The notes under the pieces: model-generated | Told to the model about the DNA's origin: nothing | Seen by the model: the letters and a program-made list of their open reading frames with translations, nothing else | Databases searched by the model: none | Program-made: the position numbers and the translations under genes | NCBI GenBank assembly: GCA_027405735.1 | Contig: JAPEHQ010000013.1 | Coordinates: forward strand, 1,736,001 to 1,800,000 | From: Mucor racemosus | Taxonomy: Eukaryota; Mucoromycota; Mucoromycetes; Mucorales; Mucoraceae | DNA: 64,000 nt | Direction of reading: 5' to 3' | Part shown: in pieces, positions 45,148-56,140 of the stretch | Position numbering within the stretch: position 1 is the stretch's first letter | Layout of the letters: each line of letters begins with the position of its first letter

Positions 45148-45766
45148 ATGTACAGAACTGGGCCAAGATACCAAGCTTCAAGCAAGAAAGCTTCTACATC
45201 CACTCAATGCCAAAAATGCTTAGAGCATGGTCATTGGGTAAGTTAATATTTATTATAAATGAAATCACACATTTAACATTATTTTCACAGACTTATGAAT
45301 GTAAAAAAGATAGAAGTTATAAAGTGAGACCCACTCGTACACAGCAATTGAAGAAACCCATCAAGTTGTATCAACCTGAATTGCCTAAAGAACTTCAAGA
45401 TAAACGCGGTTTAGCCGACGAGATATTGAAACGTAAAGAAAAAGAGAGATCAAAGAATAAAAAGAGATCAAGGTATAAAAGCAAACTAATTGTAAATATT
45501 AAATGTCTAATTCTTCTAGTAGATCTTATTCATCGTCTTCTTCTTCGAGTGGATCTTCATCATCTGGAAGCGATAGTGATAGTAGCTTAAGTAGCAGCTC
45601 TCGTAGTCGTAGTCGTAGCAGTAGTTTAAGTAGTAGTAGAAGTCGCAGTTGCAGTGTCAGTAGTAGTAGCGGCAGTAGCAGTAGTGGAAGCGACAGCGGA
45701 AGCGAATCTGATGATTCAAGAGATGCAAAACGTCGCAGAACACAAAAATCATCATCAAGACGATAA
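45148..45766 (+). CDS. ZCCHC10-like zinc-knuckle protein with Ser/Arg tail
   Basis: Exons 45148..45237, 45291..45472 and 45520..45766 (introns 53 and 47 nt) encode 172 aa. Splicing the first intron creates CQKCLEHGHWTYEC, a C-x2-C-x4-H-x4-C zinc knuckle, followed by KVRPTRTQQLKKP, the conserved signature of ZCCHC10. The middle is basic (KRKEKERSKNKKR), and the last ~80 residues are almost only Ser with Arg, Gly and Asp, an SR-like tail that points to a nuclear RNA-related role. The molecular function of ZCCHC10 relatives in fungi is not established. The 47-nt second intron is the shortest in the window. Confidence 0.85.
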
Positions 45767-46229
45767 AAAAATATTACAAAAATCTACATAAATCTATCAA
45801 ATATTATGATTTTTTGACAAGAAACAAATTTGCATTAAATTTGAGCGATTGCGGAGCTATATAAGAGCAACTTGGTGGCTCCAATGATGATACCTGGATG
45901 AAATATTAATAATAAAATCGATTTTAAGTAACCATCAAATGTAAATATCATTAATAGAAATTGAATAAAACTGCTCTATTTTAATGCGTGTACAGTATGC
46001 AAAGCATGAATGTTATTTATTAGCATTTTTGACGTTCCAATAATGCATTAACGAACCTGTTTTTTGTAGCATTGACACAGCTACAGAGACTACGGATGAC
46101 GTCGATTAGCTGTTGCGTGTAGCTTTATCGAAACGCGCGTTCTAGATAGTTGTTTCTTGAGTTATAAAGTGTGCTTTCCTTCAAAATCCTTTCTCTTTTC
46201 ATTTCATTTATCGATAAAGCTATTACAAT
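45767..46229. other. Intergenic, promoter of proteasome alpha-6
   Basis: 463 bp. ATGACGTC at 46096-46103 is a full CRE palindrome core 127 bases before the proteasome start. No proteasome-specific PACE element (GGTGGCAAA) was seen. Confidence 0.45.
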
Positions 46230-47301
46230 ATGAGTCGCGGTGCAGGATACGATCGTCACATTACAATTTTCTCCCCTGAGGGTAGATTATATCAAGTTGG
46301 TAAATATCATCATGTTAAAACCCGGAAAAGCATTGTGCCTAATTTGCATGCCAAAAACTTATAGAATATGCTTTTAAGGCCATTTCAAACAGTGGTATTA
46401 CCTCCGTTGGCGTTCGTGGTCGTGATGGATCTGTAGTTGTTACTCAAAGAAAAGTACCTGTAAGTATACATTTATTGGTATAATTTCGATAATAACAAAT
46501 TAATTTGTTTAAATTATGAAGGATAAATTATTGGATCCCTCTACTATCACTCATGTTTTCAAGTTGACCCCCAAGATTGGTTGCGTTATGACCGGCATGA
46601 TTGGTATGTTTCATTAATTACTATTGATAGACAAAAGAAAAGCACTTCGTTGCTAACAACATTTTATGGAATAAAACTGATTATCTTTATACAATTTAGC
46701 TGATGCTCGCTCTCAAGTTACAAGAGCTCGTCAAGAAGCTGCCGAATTCCGTTACAAATACGGTTATGAAATTCCCACTGACATGCTTGCTAAGCGTGTT
46801 GCAAACATCAATCAAGTTTATACACAACAAGCCGCTATGAGACCCTATGGTGTTTGTAAGTATATTGGCCATCTAAGTTGAGAGATTTCGTATTTATTTT
46901 CTATATTTTATAGCAATGATTTTGATCGGTTATGATGATGAATTAGGACCTCAATTGTACAAGTGTGATCCTGCTGGATATTATGTCGGTTATAAAGCAA
47001 CTTCAGCCGGTGCCAAACAACAAGAATCCTTGAATCATTTGGAAAAGAAATTGAAGAAGAACCCTGAATTGAATATGGAAGATACCATTGAGGTAAGCAA
47101 ATGTAATATTGGATAAAGTGGAGTGAGTATATTAATATGATTATGTAGCTTGCTATCACAACATTATCTACCGTGTTGGCAGTAGACTTCAAAGCAGCCG
47201 AAATCGAAGTTGGTGTAGTTCATAAAGATGATTCTGACTTCCGTACATTATCTACTGAAGAAATTGACGATCATTTACAAAGAATTGTTGAAAAGGATTA
47301 A
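46230..47301 (+). CDS. PSMA6: 20S proteasome subunit alpha type-6
   Basis: Exons 46230..46299, 46365..46459, 46522..46603, 46700..46855, 46914..47092 and 47149..47301 encode 244 aa. The start [20 protein letters not shown] is the alpha-subunit signature of this subunit (human PSMA6, yeast Scl1), followed by LYQVEYAFKAI and the G-V-R-G-R-D segment. Alpha subunits form the outer gating rings of the 20S core and are not catalytic. Further support comes from CVMTGMIADARSQV, RPYGVSMILIGYD and the acidic C-terminus [13 protein letters not shown]. Five introns are 56-96 nt, all phase-consistent. Confidence 0.96.
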
Positions 47302-48175
47302 TAAAACATTTGTTAAAATATAGTTTTTTTTATACAGAAAAAGAATAAAAAAAATAGTAAATAGCCTGATTATTAGTGTAATTATATTTTATACTGCTTA
47401 ATAACCGCCTGATATGCTTGAGTTAGATTGAGATGTTTAAATGTACTTCCCTCATGCATCTAAGTTACTTTTAATCTTGTTCATGCTTTTGGATCGCGAA
47501 AAAACATATTCTGAACTTTTCATTCTCCGCAAATTTTTGTGAATGTTTCAGCAATTTTTTAAGGAATATAACGACAATTTATGCGTTTTTTGAACCTTTT
47601 AGATTAATTTTACAAGTATAAAGACACTTTAAGTTTATTTTTTTTGTCAATAAATGCAATTTTTGTAGATGGTAATGGCTATAATTCAAGCAAAAAGTGT
47701 TCGTATTTTAAACTCCGTTCATAATGTCTAAAAAAAATCAGGTGAAATATAATGTTTAGATAACTTTCCTGAATGTTATGACTATAAGAAGCCTCATAAA
47801 TCTTACTCTAACGTAATTTCTAGTACCATTTTTGATATATTATGCTTTTTTTTTTTTTGTCATTTTAAATAATTTTATAGGGTAAAATGTCTTGGAAATG
47901 TCATAACTGGAGCTGATCACATTATTATCTTGATCGAGTTTTACGTACTCAATATTGCATCAATATTGCATTAAACACAAAAAATCAACTTTATGAGATA
48001 ATAGTCTTATTAATTAACAGTTTGCATTGATTTATATATACTGATTTCCTATGCCTATTATCAAATGGAATGGAAATTGATCTTTTCTTACACCAACAGT
48101 AGTCACGGGAAATTGAATTGGAATGGCCATCCTGTAAGCAAAACTTCATCTCTTATCAAAAACAACAATTTTGCA
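47302..48175. other. Gene-free stretch
   Basis: AT-rich 874 bp with T-tracts near 47640 and 47848. An in-frame upstream ATG at 48065 could extend the next gene by 37 codons but lies before the better start at 48176. Confidence 0.4.
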
Positions 48176-49446
48176 ATGGCGTCAACCAACAAGACAGACT
48201 TTGCGTCTGATCCTCGAATGAAATTGAACGAACAAACAGGCAAATGGTCCTATGTTGGCGAAGAAGGTGTCTCATATGAATATGATGAAAATGTGGGCGC
48301 GTGGTTTCCAATGGTAAATTTCAATTATAAAAAACCATATAATGACATCTAATTAATGTGTTTGATAGTATGATGAGAAACTCATGCAAGCTCAAGCTTC
48401 TGTATATGCAATTGAAGGTGTGGAAGAGACTGTTGAAGTAAAAACTAAAGAGAAAAAAAAGCGAGCTGCGACATACGATGTAAGCGATTCCGATGTACAA
48501 CAGAAAAAGTTAAAACGTGAGCCTACAAAGAAGCCTGTAACTTCCGTATATGTTACTGGTATCCCACCCGATGCCACAGTTGAAGAATTAAAGAATACAT
48601 TTAGTAAATATGGTGTCATTATGGAAGATTTAGAAACCGGAGAACCCAAGATCAAAATTTATCGTGATGAGAATGGTGTATCAAAAGGAGATGCTCTTGT
48701 ATCTTACTTTAAAGAAGAGTCGGTTCCTCTGGCAGTTGATTTATTAGATGATTCTGAACTTAGACCAGGGGATAGTTCCACCAAATTGAATGTTCAAAAA
48801 GCGGTTTTCAAGGAAAAAGAACCAGTAGAAAAGAAAAAATCAACAACTGGAAAACTAAAAGCTAAAAAGAATATTCAAAAATTACAAAGAAAGTTTGATT
48901 GGGTTGAGGAAGAAGAAGGAAAGAAGCAAGAGAAATTTTCAAAGATTGTTATTTTGAAGAATATGTACACACAAGAGGAATTAGATACAGATCCAACATT
49001 ATTATTAGAATTGAAGGAGGATGTTAGAGAAGAATGCGAAAAATTAGGCGAGGTGACAAATGTAATTTTATACGATGTAAGTTGATAAAAGTAATTGTAA
49101 AGTGATTGTATCCAACATTGATGTAAATTTTTAACCTAGAAATCACCCGGAGGCATTATTTCTGTGAGATTCAAGGAAAAGGAGAGTGCAGATGCGTGTA
49201 TTGCAGTAAGCTTTTTGGTTATTAATGATAATATTTTGAATTTTTAATTGATTGCTATAGTTAATGGATAAACGATTTTTTGGAGGTAAACAAATTAGTG
49301 CTGAAGTATTTGACGGTAAAACCAAATATGAAAAGAGTGGAGGAAAACAAACAGAAGAAGATGAAGAAGCAGAGAGACTTCGCCTCGAAAGATATGCTAA
49401 ATGGCTTGAAGAAGAGGGCGGTAACGATGGTGATAAAACTCCCTAA
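48176..49446 (+). CDS. Tat-SF1 / Cus2-like U2 snRNP RNA-binding protein
   Basis: Exons 48176..48313, 48369..49076, 49140..49205 and 49261..49446 (introns 55, 63 and 55 nt) encode 365 aa. An N-terminal acidic segment with GKWSYVGEEG is followed by RRM1 (~103-190, starting SVYVTGIPPDATVEEL) and a second RRM-like domain (~232-345) starting KIVILKNMY. The second domain ends RFFGGKQISAEVFDG, the pattern of U2AF-homology motifs that bind ULM peptides in SF3b1. The domain order matches human HTATSF1 and yeast Cus2, which chaperone U2 snRNP during prespliceosome formation. A nuclear splicing role is inferred. The start at 48176 follows GCA and leads directly into the conserved region. Confidence 0.92.
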
Positions 49447-49729
49447 AATTATAAATTGTCATTTTTAACTTTTCAAGCAAATAAATATAAAAATCAGAAA
49501 ACACCATGATAAAATTTAGAATTTAATGATCATTTTATGGTATAATATTGCATACTAAATTGCAACTATTTTGGTTCTTAAAAATCCTATAAAGATTTAT
49601 ATTATGCGACATACTATGATTTTTCGTTTTTTTTCAAGAGCCGAGTGCAGCTTTTTTGTTGTGTAATACAGTATTTGTTTTAATTTTTATAATTTCTATC
49701 CTTCATAACTTTTTTGGTATAAAAGGAAT

Positions 49730-50947
49730 ATGTCTTTTTTTACCAATTTGGTGGGATCTATCAACTCTGTTGTTGATTCTGTTGTAGATACGTACAATAA
49801 TGCACAAACCTTCCCGAATACTGTTATAAAAGTAAATGGTAGAAGCTTTAGAATTACAAAACTATTAGGAGAAGGGTAAATTGACTATTTATTGTGAAAT
49901 ATTCATATTCAATATTCATTGAAAAAAACACTCTCAGTGGGTTTTCATTTGTTTATCTAGCCCAAGATGATAATAAACAGCTATATGCTATCAAAACAAT
50001 TCGCTGTAAGATGGGAAAAGAAGTTGCGGAAAATGCAATCAAAGAAGCAATTATTACAAACCGTTTCCAACACAAAAATATTATCAAAATAGAAGTAAAA
50101 TTTGTGTATAATGTTAGTATTTTGTTTAGTTATTAATTAGATATTTAATATAGGATATGTGTATGATTAGAGAGGAAGATGGGAGCAAAACAATATACAT
50201 TATTATGCCTTTTTATAAAGTAAATAGTATAACCACTGCAAATATCATATAACCTAACATTGTAGAGTAGAGGGGTAACATACAAGATTTAATTGACAAA
50301 TGCAATCAACAAGGAAAGACTATTCCAGAGAGACAAATCCTGACCTTATTCAGAGATGTTTGCCTAAGTGTTCAAGTATTGACATCTTATAAAAATAGAG
50401 CGGGTGTTAGTATACCATGGGCACATCGCGATATCAAGCCTGCGTAAGAATAAATCACATTATGAAATTACCTCTACATACTTAAGTATTTAAATCTAGC
50501 AATGTATTACTATCAGACGATGGAAAAACGCCTATATTGATGGATTTCGGATCAGCAAGACCAGCACATGTTGAAATTACAGATAGACGATCTGCAATGA
50601 AACAGCAAGATGATGCTGCTGAGAATTGTTCAATGCCTTACAGAGCTCCTGAATTATTTGACGTTAAAACAGATTCAATTTTAACAGAGAAAGTAGATGT
50701 ATGGTCATTGGGCTGTACATTATTTTCCATGGCATACGGTGAATCACCATTTGAAATGACGATCAATCAACAAGGAGGAACAATGGCACTCGCTGTATTG
50801 AATAGACAGTTCTATTTCCCCAATCATAAAAAAGATATTTACTCTAGAACACTCCAGGATTTGATATCGTGGATGTTAAATACTGATCCTAATGCGAGAC
50901 CAAACATAGATAAAGTTATTTCCGCCGTTGATAGAATACTTTCATAA
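49730..50947 (+). CDS. STK16/NAK-family Ser/Thr protein kinase
   Basis: Exons 49730..49875, 49938..50094, 50154..50219, 50271..50443 and 50500..50947 (introns 51-62 nt) encode 329 aa, one kinase domain with little else. Visible elements are the Gly-rich loop LGEGGFSFVYL, Lys68 in YAIKTI, the catalytic loop HRDIKPAN (Asp177), DFGSARP (Asp196) in the activation loop, and APELF as the APE motif. GGFSFVYL, the SMPYRAPELFDV text and the compact size match STK16/MPSK1 (yeast Env7), a constitutively active, membrane-associated kinase of the Golgi and vacuole. The N-terminal Gly2/Cys acylation motif of mammalian STK16 is not present (starts MSFFTN). Confidence 0.9.
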
Positions 50948-51120
50948 TATTGATAGTTTTACACTTTGAATTCACACTATTTCTCTAATAAATAATTCAT
51001 ACATATACTTGAATATGCCGAGAACATGTTAAATAGCAAGATCTATGCTTACAATCAACATTTTGTTCCATAAAAAACCTTGGAATCCCAATTTTGTCCA
51101 ATTTTGCCTATAATAACGGC

Positions 51121-51159
<39 letters not shown>

Positions 51160-51602
51160 TCAAGCATCATTTAACACTAGGTACTCCTAAATTCTCAGTC
51201 TCTTTTAATTAATTTACTGTAATTTACATTAAATATATGTTTTTGCAGCCTTGTCCATTTTAGATGACATGTTGTTGTAAGACATTAGCATTTTGAATTG
51301 TAGAAAGATCTTGAATAATCATATCGTATATTGTTTGGAGCTTCAATTCAATGCTTTTTTATAGATAGAACATACTAAGAAATTGTATACGCAAGTAGAG
51401 ATAAGTCTTGTATATATCCAAGCAATCTAATTTGCAGTAACCTGCTTAATCCTGCTGTCAATTGAAGGCATCAAAGAGCTTATTTGAAGTGATTAATGGT
51501 CACGACGCCGAGACTTCTTTTTCTCTATGAAATATTTTTTCTTTGTTGATTTCTTCTTCTTGATCCTGTCAAATACACATTTCAATATATCATTTATAAA
51601 TC
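50948..51602. other. Intergenic spacer with microsatellite
   Basis: 655 bp. It holds a (TA)n tract (51125-51157) and the promoter of the Nop16 gene. Nothing else recognised. Confidence 0.5.
51125..51157. repeat. (TA)n microsatellite
   Basis: About 16 uninterrupted TA units. Confidence 0.95.
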
Positions 51603-52347
51603 ATGGGTACCGTTCGTCAAAAGAAAGCCGCTAAAAACACCAACAAAAACACTAGACGTACTGCTGATAGACATAGAAAGAGAGTTACTATTCATGTAAA
51701 TTTAATTGCGCTTTTATCCATCAAATGTCATTTTAACATTTTGGTTTAGGGTAATGCTATCATCAAGGCTAATTGGGATAAAAAATTGACATTAAGACAA
51801 AAGTAAATATAAAACAAACTTTTATTTTAATTAAATCTGACATTTTGTTTCTGATAGTTATGAAAAGCTTGGTTTGTTAACCTCTTTGAATGGACAAACT
51901 GGTGGTAAAGAAAAGAATAAGCCTGATGCAAAGCCAACAGCAACAACAGACGATACAGAACCCAAAGAACTCAAAGAATTAACGGATGCTGATATTGAAG
52001 AGATCAAAAAGACTTTAGGTCCTGGAGAAGGTTTGATTCAACGTGATGATGAGGGCAATGTTGTGCGTATTATTGTTGGTGAAGAGAAATCACATGACGA
52101 AATTTTGGATGCTGAAGTTGCTCCTGTTGAAGCAAAGACCGATGTTGTTAGAGCTCTCGAAGAACAAGCCGCTAATGCCTTCCATCGTGAGAAGCATCAA
52201 TCAGAATTTGAAACAGATTGGATTCAAAAGTTGATCAATAAGCATGGTGATGATTATAAAGCTATGTTTTGGGATAAGGAACTCAATGTATACCAGCAAA
52301 CAGCAGCTCAATTAAAAAAGAAATGTCAAAAGTATATTAGCAAATAA
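51603..52347 (+). CDS. NOP16: Nop16-like 60S ribosome biogenesis protein
   Basis: Exons 51603..51695, 51750..51802 and 51858..52347 (introns 54 and 55 nt) encode 211 aa. The basic N-terminus (MGTVRQKKAAKNTNKNTRR), then IIKANWDKKLTLRQNYEKLGL, is the Nop16 signature, and the C-terminus carries HGDDYKAMFWDKELNVYQQT, conserved in the family. Nop16 is a nucleolar factor of pre-60S particles. The central acidic region is less conserved. The stop lies only 55 bases from the stop of the convergent transporter gene, so the 3' UTRs must overlap. Confidence 0.93.
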
Positions 52348-52402
52348 ATTTAATTAATAATAATAAAAAAAAGGGAAAAATTCAGTGCATATTATCTATA
52401 AT

Positions 52403-53831
52403 TTATGTGTTAAATCCAACATCGTCAACAACCCTTCTATGTTCAATTGGATGCTCTGCATTATAATCTAAATGAACAAATGCTCTTTCTACGTTTTCTA
52501 ACAACTCTAGTGCATCTTGTAAAGCTTCTCCTACATCGTGAGCTTCTTTGAGGGGACAATCTGGGGGTAAGATGATATCAACTTCCACTAAAAGACGTTC
52601 ACCCATGGTATAAGCACGAACCTAAGTAAATAATGCATTAAACTGTATGTATAAAATCAGCAATAAGCAGTAAACCTACAGTGTCAACAGCTGTGATTTT
52701 CTTTGAGAATCTATAAGCCATGTAAGTTAATTGCTTTAAATCATCTGCACTTGCTGCTTGGCCTGTTAATCTCCTGATGTTTTCAATCAAAACGCCCATC
52801 CACTCATAAATAATATAAATAGAGAGCAAAATAGCACCAACTGGATCCAACCAATTCCACTCCATATAATTACCCACAAGAGGGAACAATGTACTTGCTA
52901 TTGTAAACACAACATCATTTTCATGATCGTAAGCCAATGCTTCCACACTGGAACTACCTTTGATAGAAGCACACCATGCCCAAAGAGCAGCTTTAACTAC
53001 GACATTAACACCCAAAATAATCAAAGCGGATAGGCTCAAATCAATTTGCTCAGGGGCAGTACCAGTTGTTAGCTTTTCAACTGAAGTTATCAAGACTTGA
53101 GAAAATGAAGTAGTAATTATTACTGCAAACACAATGATACCTAATGGTTCCATACGAGATTTGCCAACAGGGTATGAGTAGTAATTTTTCTGGCGAATGA
53201 TACGTACAGTAAAGAAAATAATAGCATTACTAACAATGTCCAAGAAACTCTCAAATGCTGAAGCCAACAGTGCCATCGATCCAGAGTACCAAGCCAATAT
53301 GATTTTTGTAACGAATAATGTAATGTTGGCCAAGAATGACAGGTTAATAGCCAGTTGAATAATCCACATGGGAGACTTTGTAGATTCAATTTCGGGTGTG
53401 CTTGATCTGCTAGATACAAGAGGCTGGTTTTCTCCTGCCCCGACATCCAGAGTCATTGTGTTACCATTTTCGTCCTGAAAACCTCTTTCTTCATCTCCTA
53501 GAAAACTACCATAATGGTTTGATGAAGGAGCCTCACCCTTTTGTAAAGAATCCACCACTCGATCTACTTGCACAAATCGTGAAATCATTGAATTTTGATG
53601 CTATAAATCATTTTAGAGTTTTGTATACTATTGTTTCATATTATTAAGATTTACTTCATAAAACTTTCGGACTCTTTTATTTGAGCAGTTTTTGAGCTGA
53701 TCATCACTAATACGATGTGATTCAAAGTGAACTGGTGGAGGTAAAGCTTCATTTGCTGCTGTATACAATGAATCTCTATGAGACAATCGTCTAGCTGAAT
53801 TAAAAACCTCAGAATCAGGCGATTGCTTCAT
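52403..53831 (-). CDS. CDF-family divalent metal transporter
   Basis: Exons 53655..53831, 52680..53600 and 52403..52621 (introns 54 and 58 nt) encode 438 aa. The KRVRKFYEHQN segment before the first membrane helix, six hydrophobic segments and the C-terminal cytoplasmic domain (VEVDIILP, HDVGEALQDALE) define a cation diffusion facilitator of the fungal/plant Mn-CDF-like branch. Metal-site residues are Asp284 and Asp288 in DHENDVVFT (DxxxD), and Glu176/Asp180 in ESFLD where many Mn-CDFs have DxxxD. Substrate (Mn, Fe or Zn) is therefore uncertain. Such proteins export metal from the cytosol into vacuole, Golgi or mitochondria in exchange for protons. An in-frame ATG at 53909 would add a hydrophobic stretch; the later start is preferred. 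Confidence 0.88.
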
Positions 53832-54604
53832 GATAATAAATATAAAAAAGAAACAAACAAAGAAGAAAACTTTTCTATTCTTTTTCAAGCTTCTTATCTT
53901 ATCGGGCATAGATTTTCCGTTTCGAAAGGAGGGTTTTTAATCTGATACTGCAGTGCTTGTAATACAGTACAAAATAAGATTTAATCTTGTGTCAGATCCC
54001 AAAATAATAGTTACAAGTTACAAGTTACAAGTATTAACGCAACATTTTTTATTGCAATAAGTTTATGGTAGTTGTATTAATGTTTATAAATTATATATTC
54101 ATATGTGAAGCTTAAGAATATCTTTGACTAAAATATTTAAAAAGGAGAATGCAAGTATACAAGTAGCACTAATTCAACCAAAAATAGGTCAATTACTATC
54201 CCCTAATTCAATGAATATGATACAGTGTATTACTAATCCAGAAACACAAACGATTGTTGGATATAGCTGCAATCCTCGTATTAAATGAATGTATTATTGA
54301 CTAAATTTGTCAACATTGAAAAACAAAGCATCTTGAGATGCAATTCAGAAAAAAATCCTCCAACATTCATCATATCGGTGCTTTTTAATCATTTATATGT
54401 CTACCAATCTTAAACAATCTTGAAGCCATAGTACACAAGATTAAAGACACAATTTTACATTATTAAATTTACATTAATATTAAGCGTTTCAAAAGTTTTG
54501 GTATTATTACTGTAAACCTATAATTGTTAAATAACAGGTCAATTTAACCAATTAAATAAACCTACAGTTGCTGGAATTACTGGATATCCAAAGTTTTCGA
54601 AAAT

Positions 54605-54643
54605 ATACATATATATATAATATATATACAGTATATATATATA
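54605..54643. repeat. AT-rich microsatellite
   Basis: Imperfect run of TA/ATAT units, interrupted by CAG. Confidence 0.85.
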
Positions 54644-54719
54644 AATTACATTGCACTACAACTTTAATTATACATAAATAGGACGTTTACTTATTAATTT
54701 TGATACCTATCATCGCTAT

Positions 54720-54900
54720 ATATACTGGTTTTGGCTGATTTAGCGCCATTTCTAATTTAGAACGGTCTGCTACATAATATGCCTCAAACCCCACTTTTAC
54801 GAGTGGGCGATTGATTTTTAATTTTCACCAGCAAACAATATGATGCTAAAGTTTTAATTCTGGATATTGTTACAGCTGTAATATATATTTCGAAAATTTC
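54720..54900 (-). repeat. Repeat family F, copy 2
   Basis: Reverse complement of 19390-19600, with small gaps. Confidence 0.45.
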
Positions 54901-56140
54901 AGCTCATTTGGATCAAAATTCATTGATTAAGAGCATTTTTCCGATTGCTTTATTTTTTCTTAGGCAGAGAAAGAAAGGTTTCATTTCGAGACCTGTGCTA
55001 AACTCCTTCAAAAACAGCTGTTGGCTAATCAAATCAAAATATATTATTTGTATATTCACTGCGCATTATGTGCAACTTCAAAATTTCATTTCAAATTATT
55101 ATTTGATTTTATAAAAATTTTCAAAGAATATCTGAAGCAGCCCATACAGAAAAGTTCAAAAGAGTACGCGTTCTCGTTTTCTCATTCTCGCCGCAGCTCG
55201 GGAAGGCCAACATTTTTGAGATTCTGTGGGTCAATACTAGACATAGTACCTCCTACCACTGCAACGAGAGCTCATTTTGATCCGTATTTGGCGAGAACTG
55301 GTGTGCTTACCGACATTAGTAGATGTAAATAATAACAGGTAACCAGCTTGCTGCTCAAACTTACCGAATGCAAAATGACCCATGGGTGCTGATATATGAA
55401 ATACTTATAATAGTATCTATTTATACGATATCTATATCCATATAGAGCGGTAACTTACTTGGATCAGCATCCATAGAGATCTTATTTTAATGGTTTACGA
55501 TAAAAGCGTGCAGTAAGCTATAACTGCACTTTATTAGTGACGATTTTCTCAACATACAGTAGGTCGTGGAACTCATCCTTTGGTATTAATTGTGCCCAAG
55601 ATGTCTATTATATACCTACACTTATGCAAAGTTAAAAGTTATTAGGTTCGTAATTTGCAGAGATATGATTTTTGTTGCCGGTTTTTTATAGTTGTGAAAA
55701 AAAAAGTAGGTTTCAGATAATTTCAGATAGTTTTCAAATCTTCAAAGACGACGTATCTGTCTTCGTCTATGTATCATTGGTATCTGCCCAAAAATAAAGG
55801 GCTACTACCAAAATACAAGTGCACTTGTTATGCCAGGAGATTATATCAATCTCAAAGCTAAAATATGTACTAAATTACTCAATAAAAATAAAGGAAAACT
55901 GTTATAAAATGAAAGAGCACACTAAAACTAAAGAACTTTATTATAAATTTGAAATATTTTTTTTATATTCACATTCTCTATGTAGTTATATGACTAGTCT
56001 AAAATGAGTCTTCTATTTATATATACAGTAATACATATACCCACTCAAGTTTAGATGGCCCACGTTAGTTCCACATTCCTCAAAACATACAGTACAAACT
56101 GAGCTTTATAACATAACCATACATAGCAATATAAACTTAT

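Larger units (their letters stand above)
53832..56140. other. Gene-free stretch
   Basis: AT-rich, with no supported gene. It contains an imperfect AT microsatellite (54605-54643) and a diverged inverted copy of repeat F (54720-54900). A frame at 55021-55332 lacks any recognisable similarity. Confidence 0.4.

Noticed and set aside
48065..48175. Upstream in-frame extension of the Tat-SF1/Cus2-like gene
   Set aside because: The extra 37 residues have no family counterpart, and the ATG at 48176 leads straight into the conserved region.
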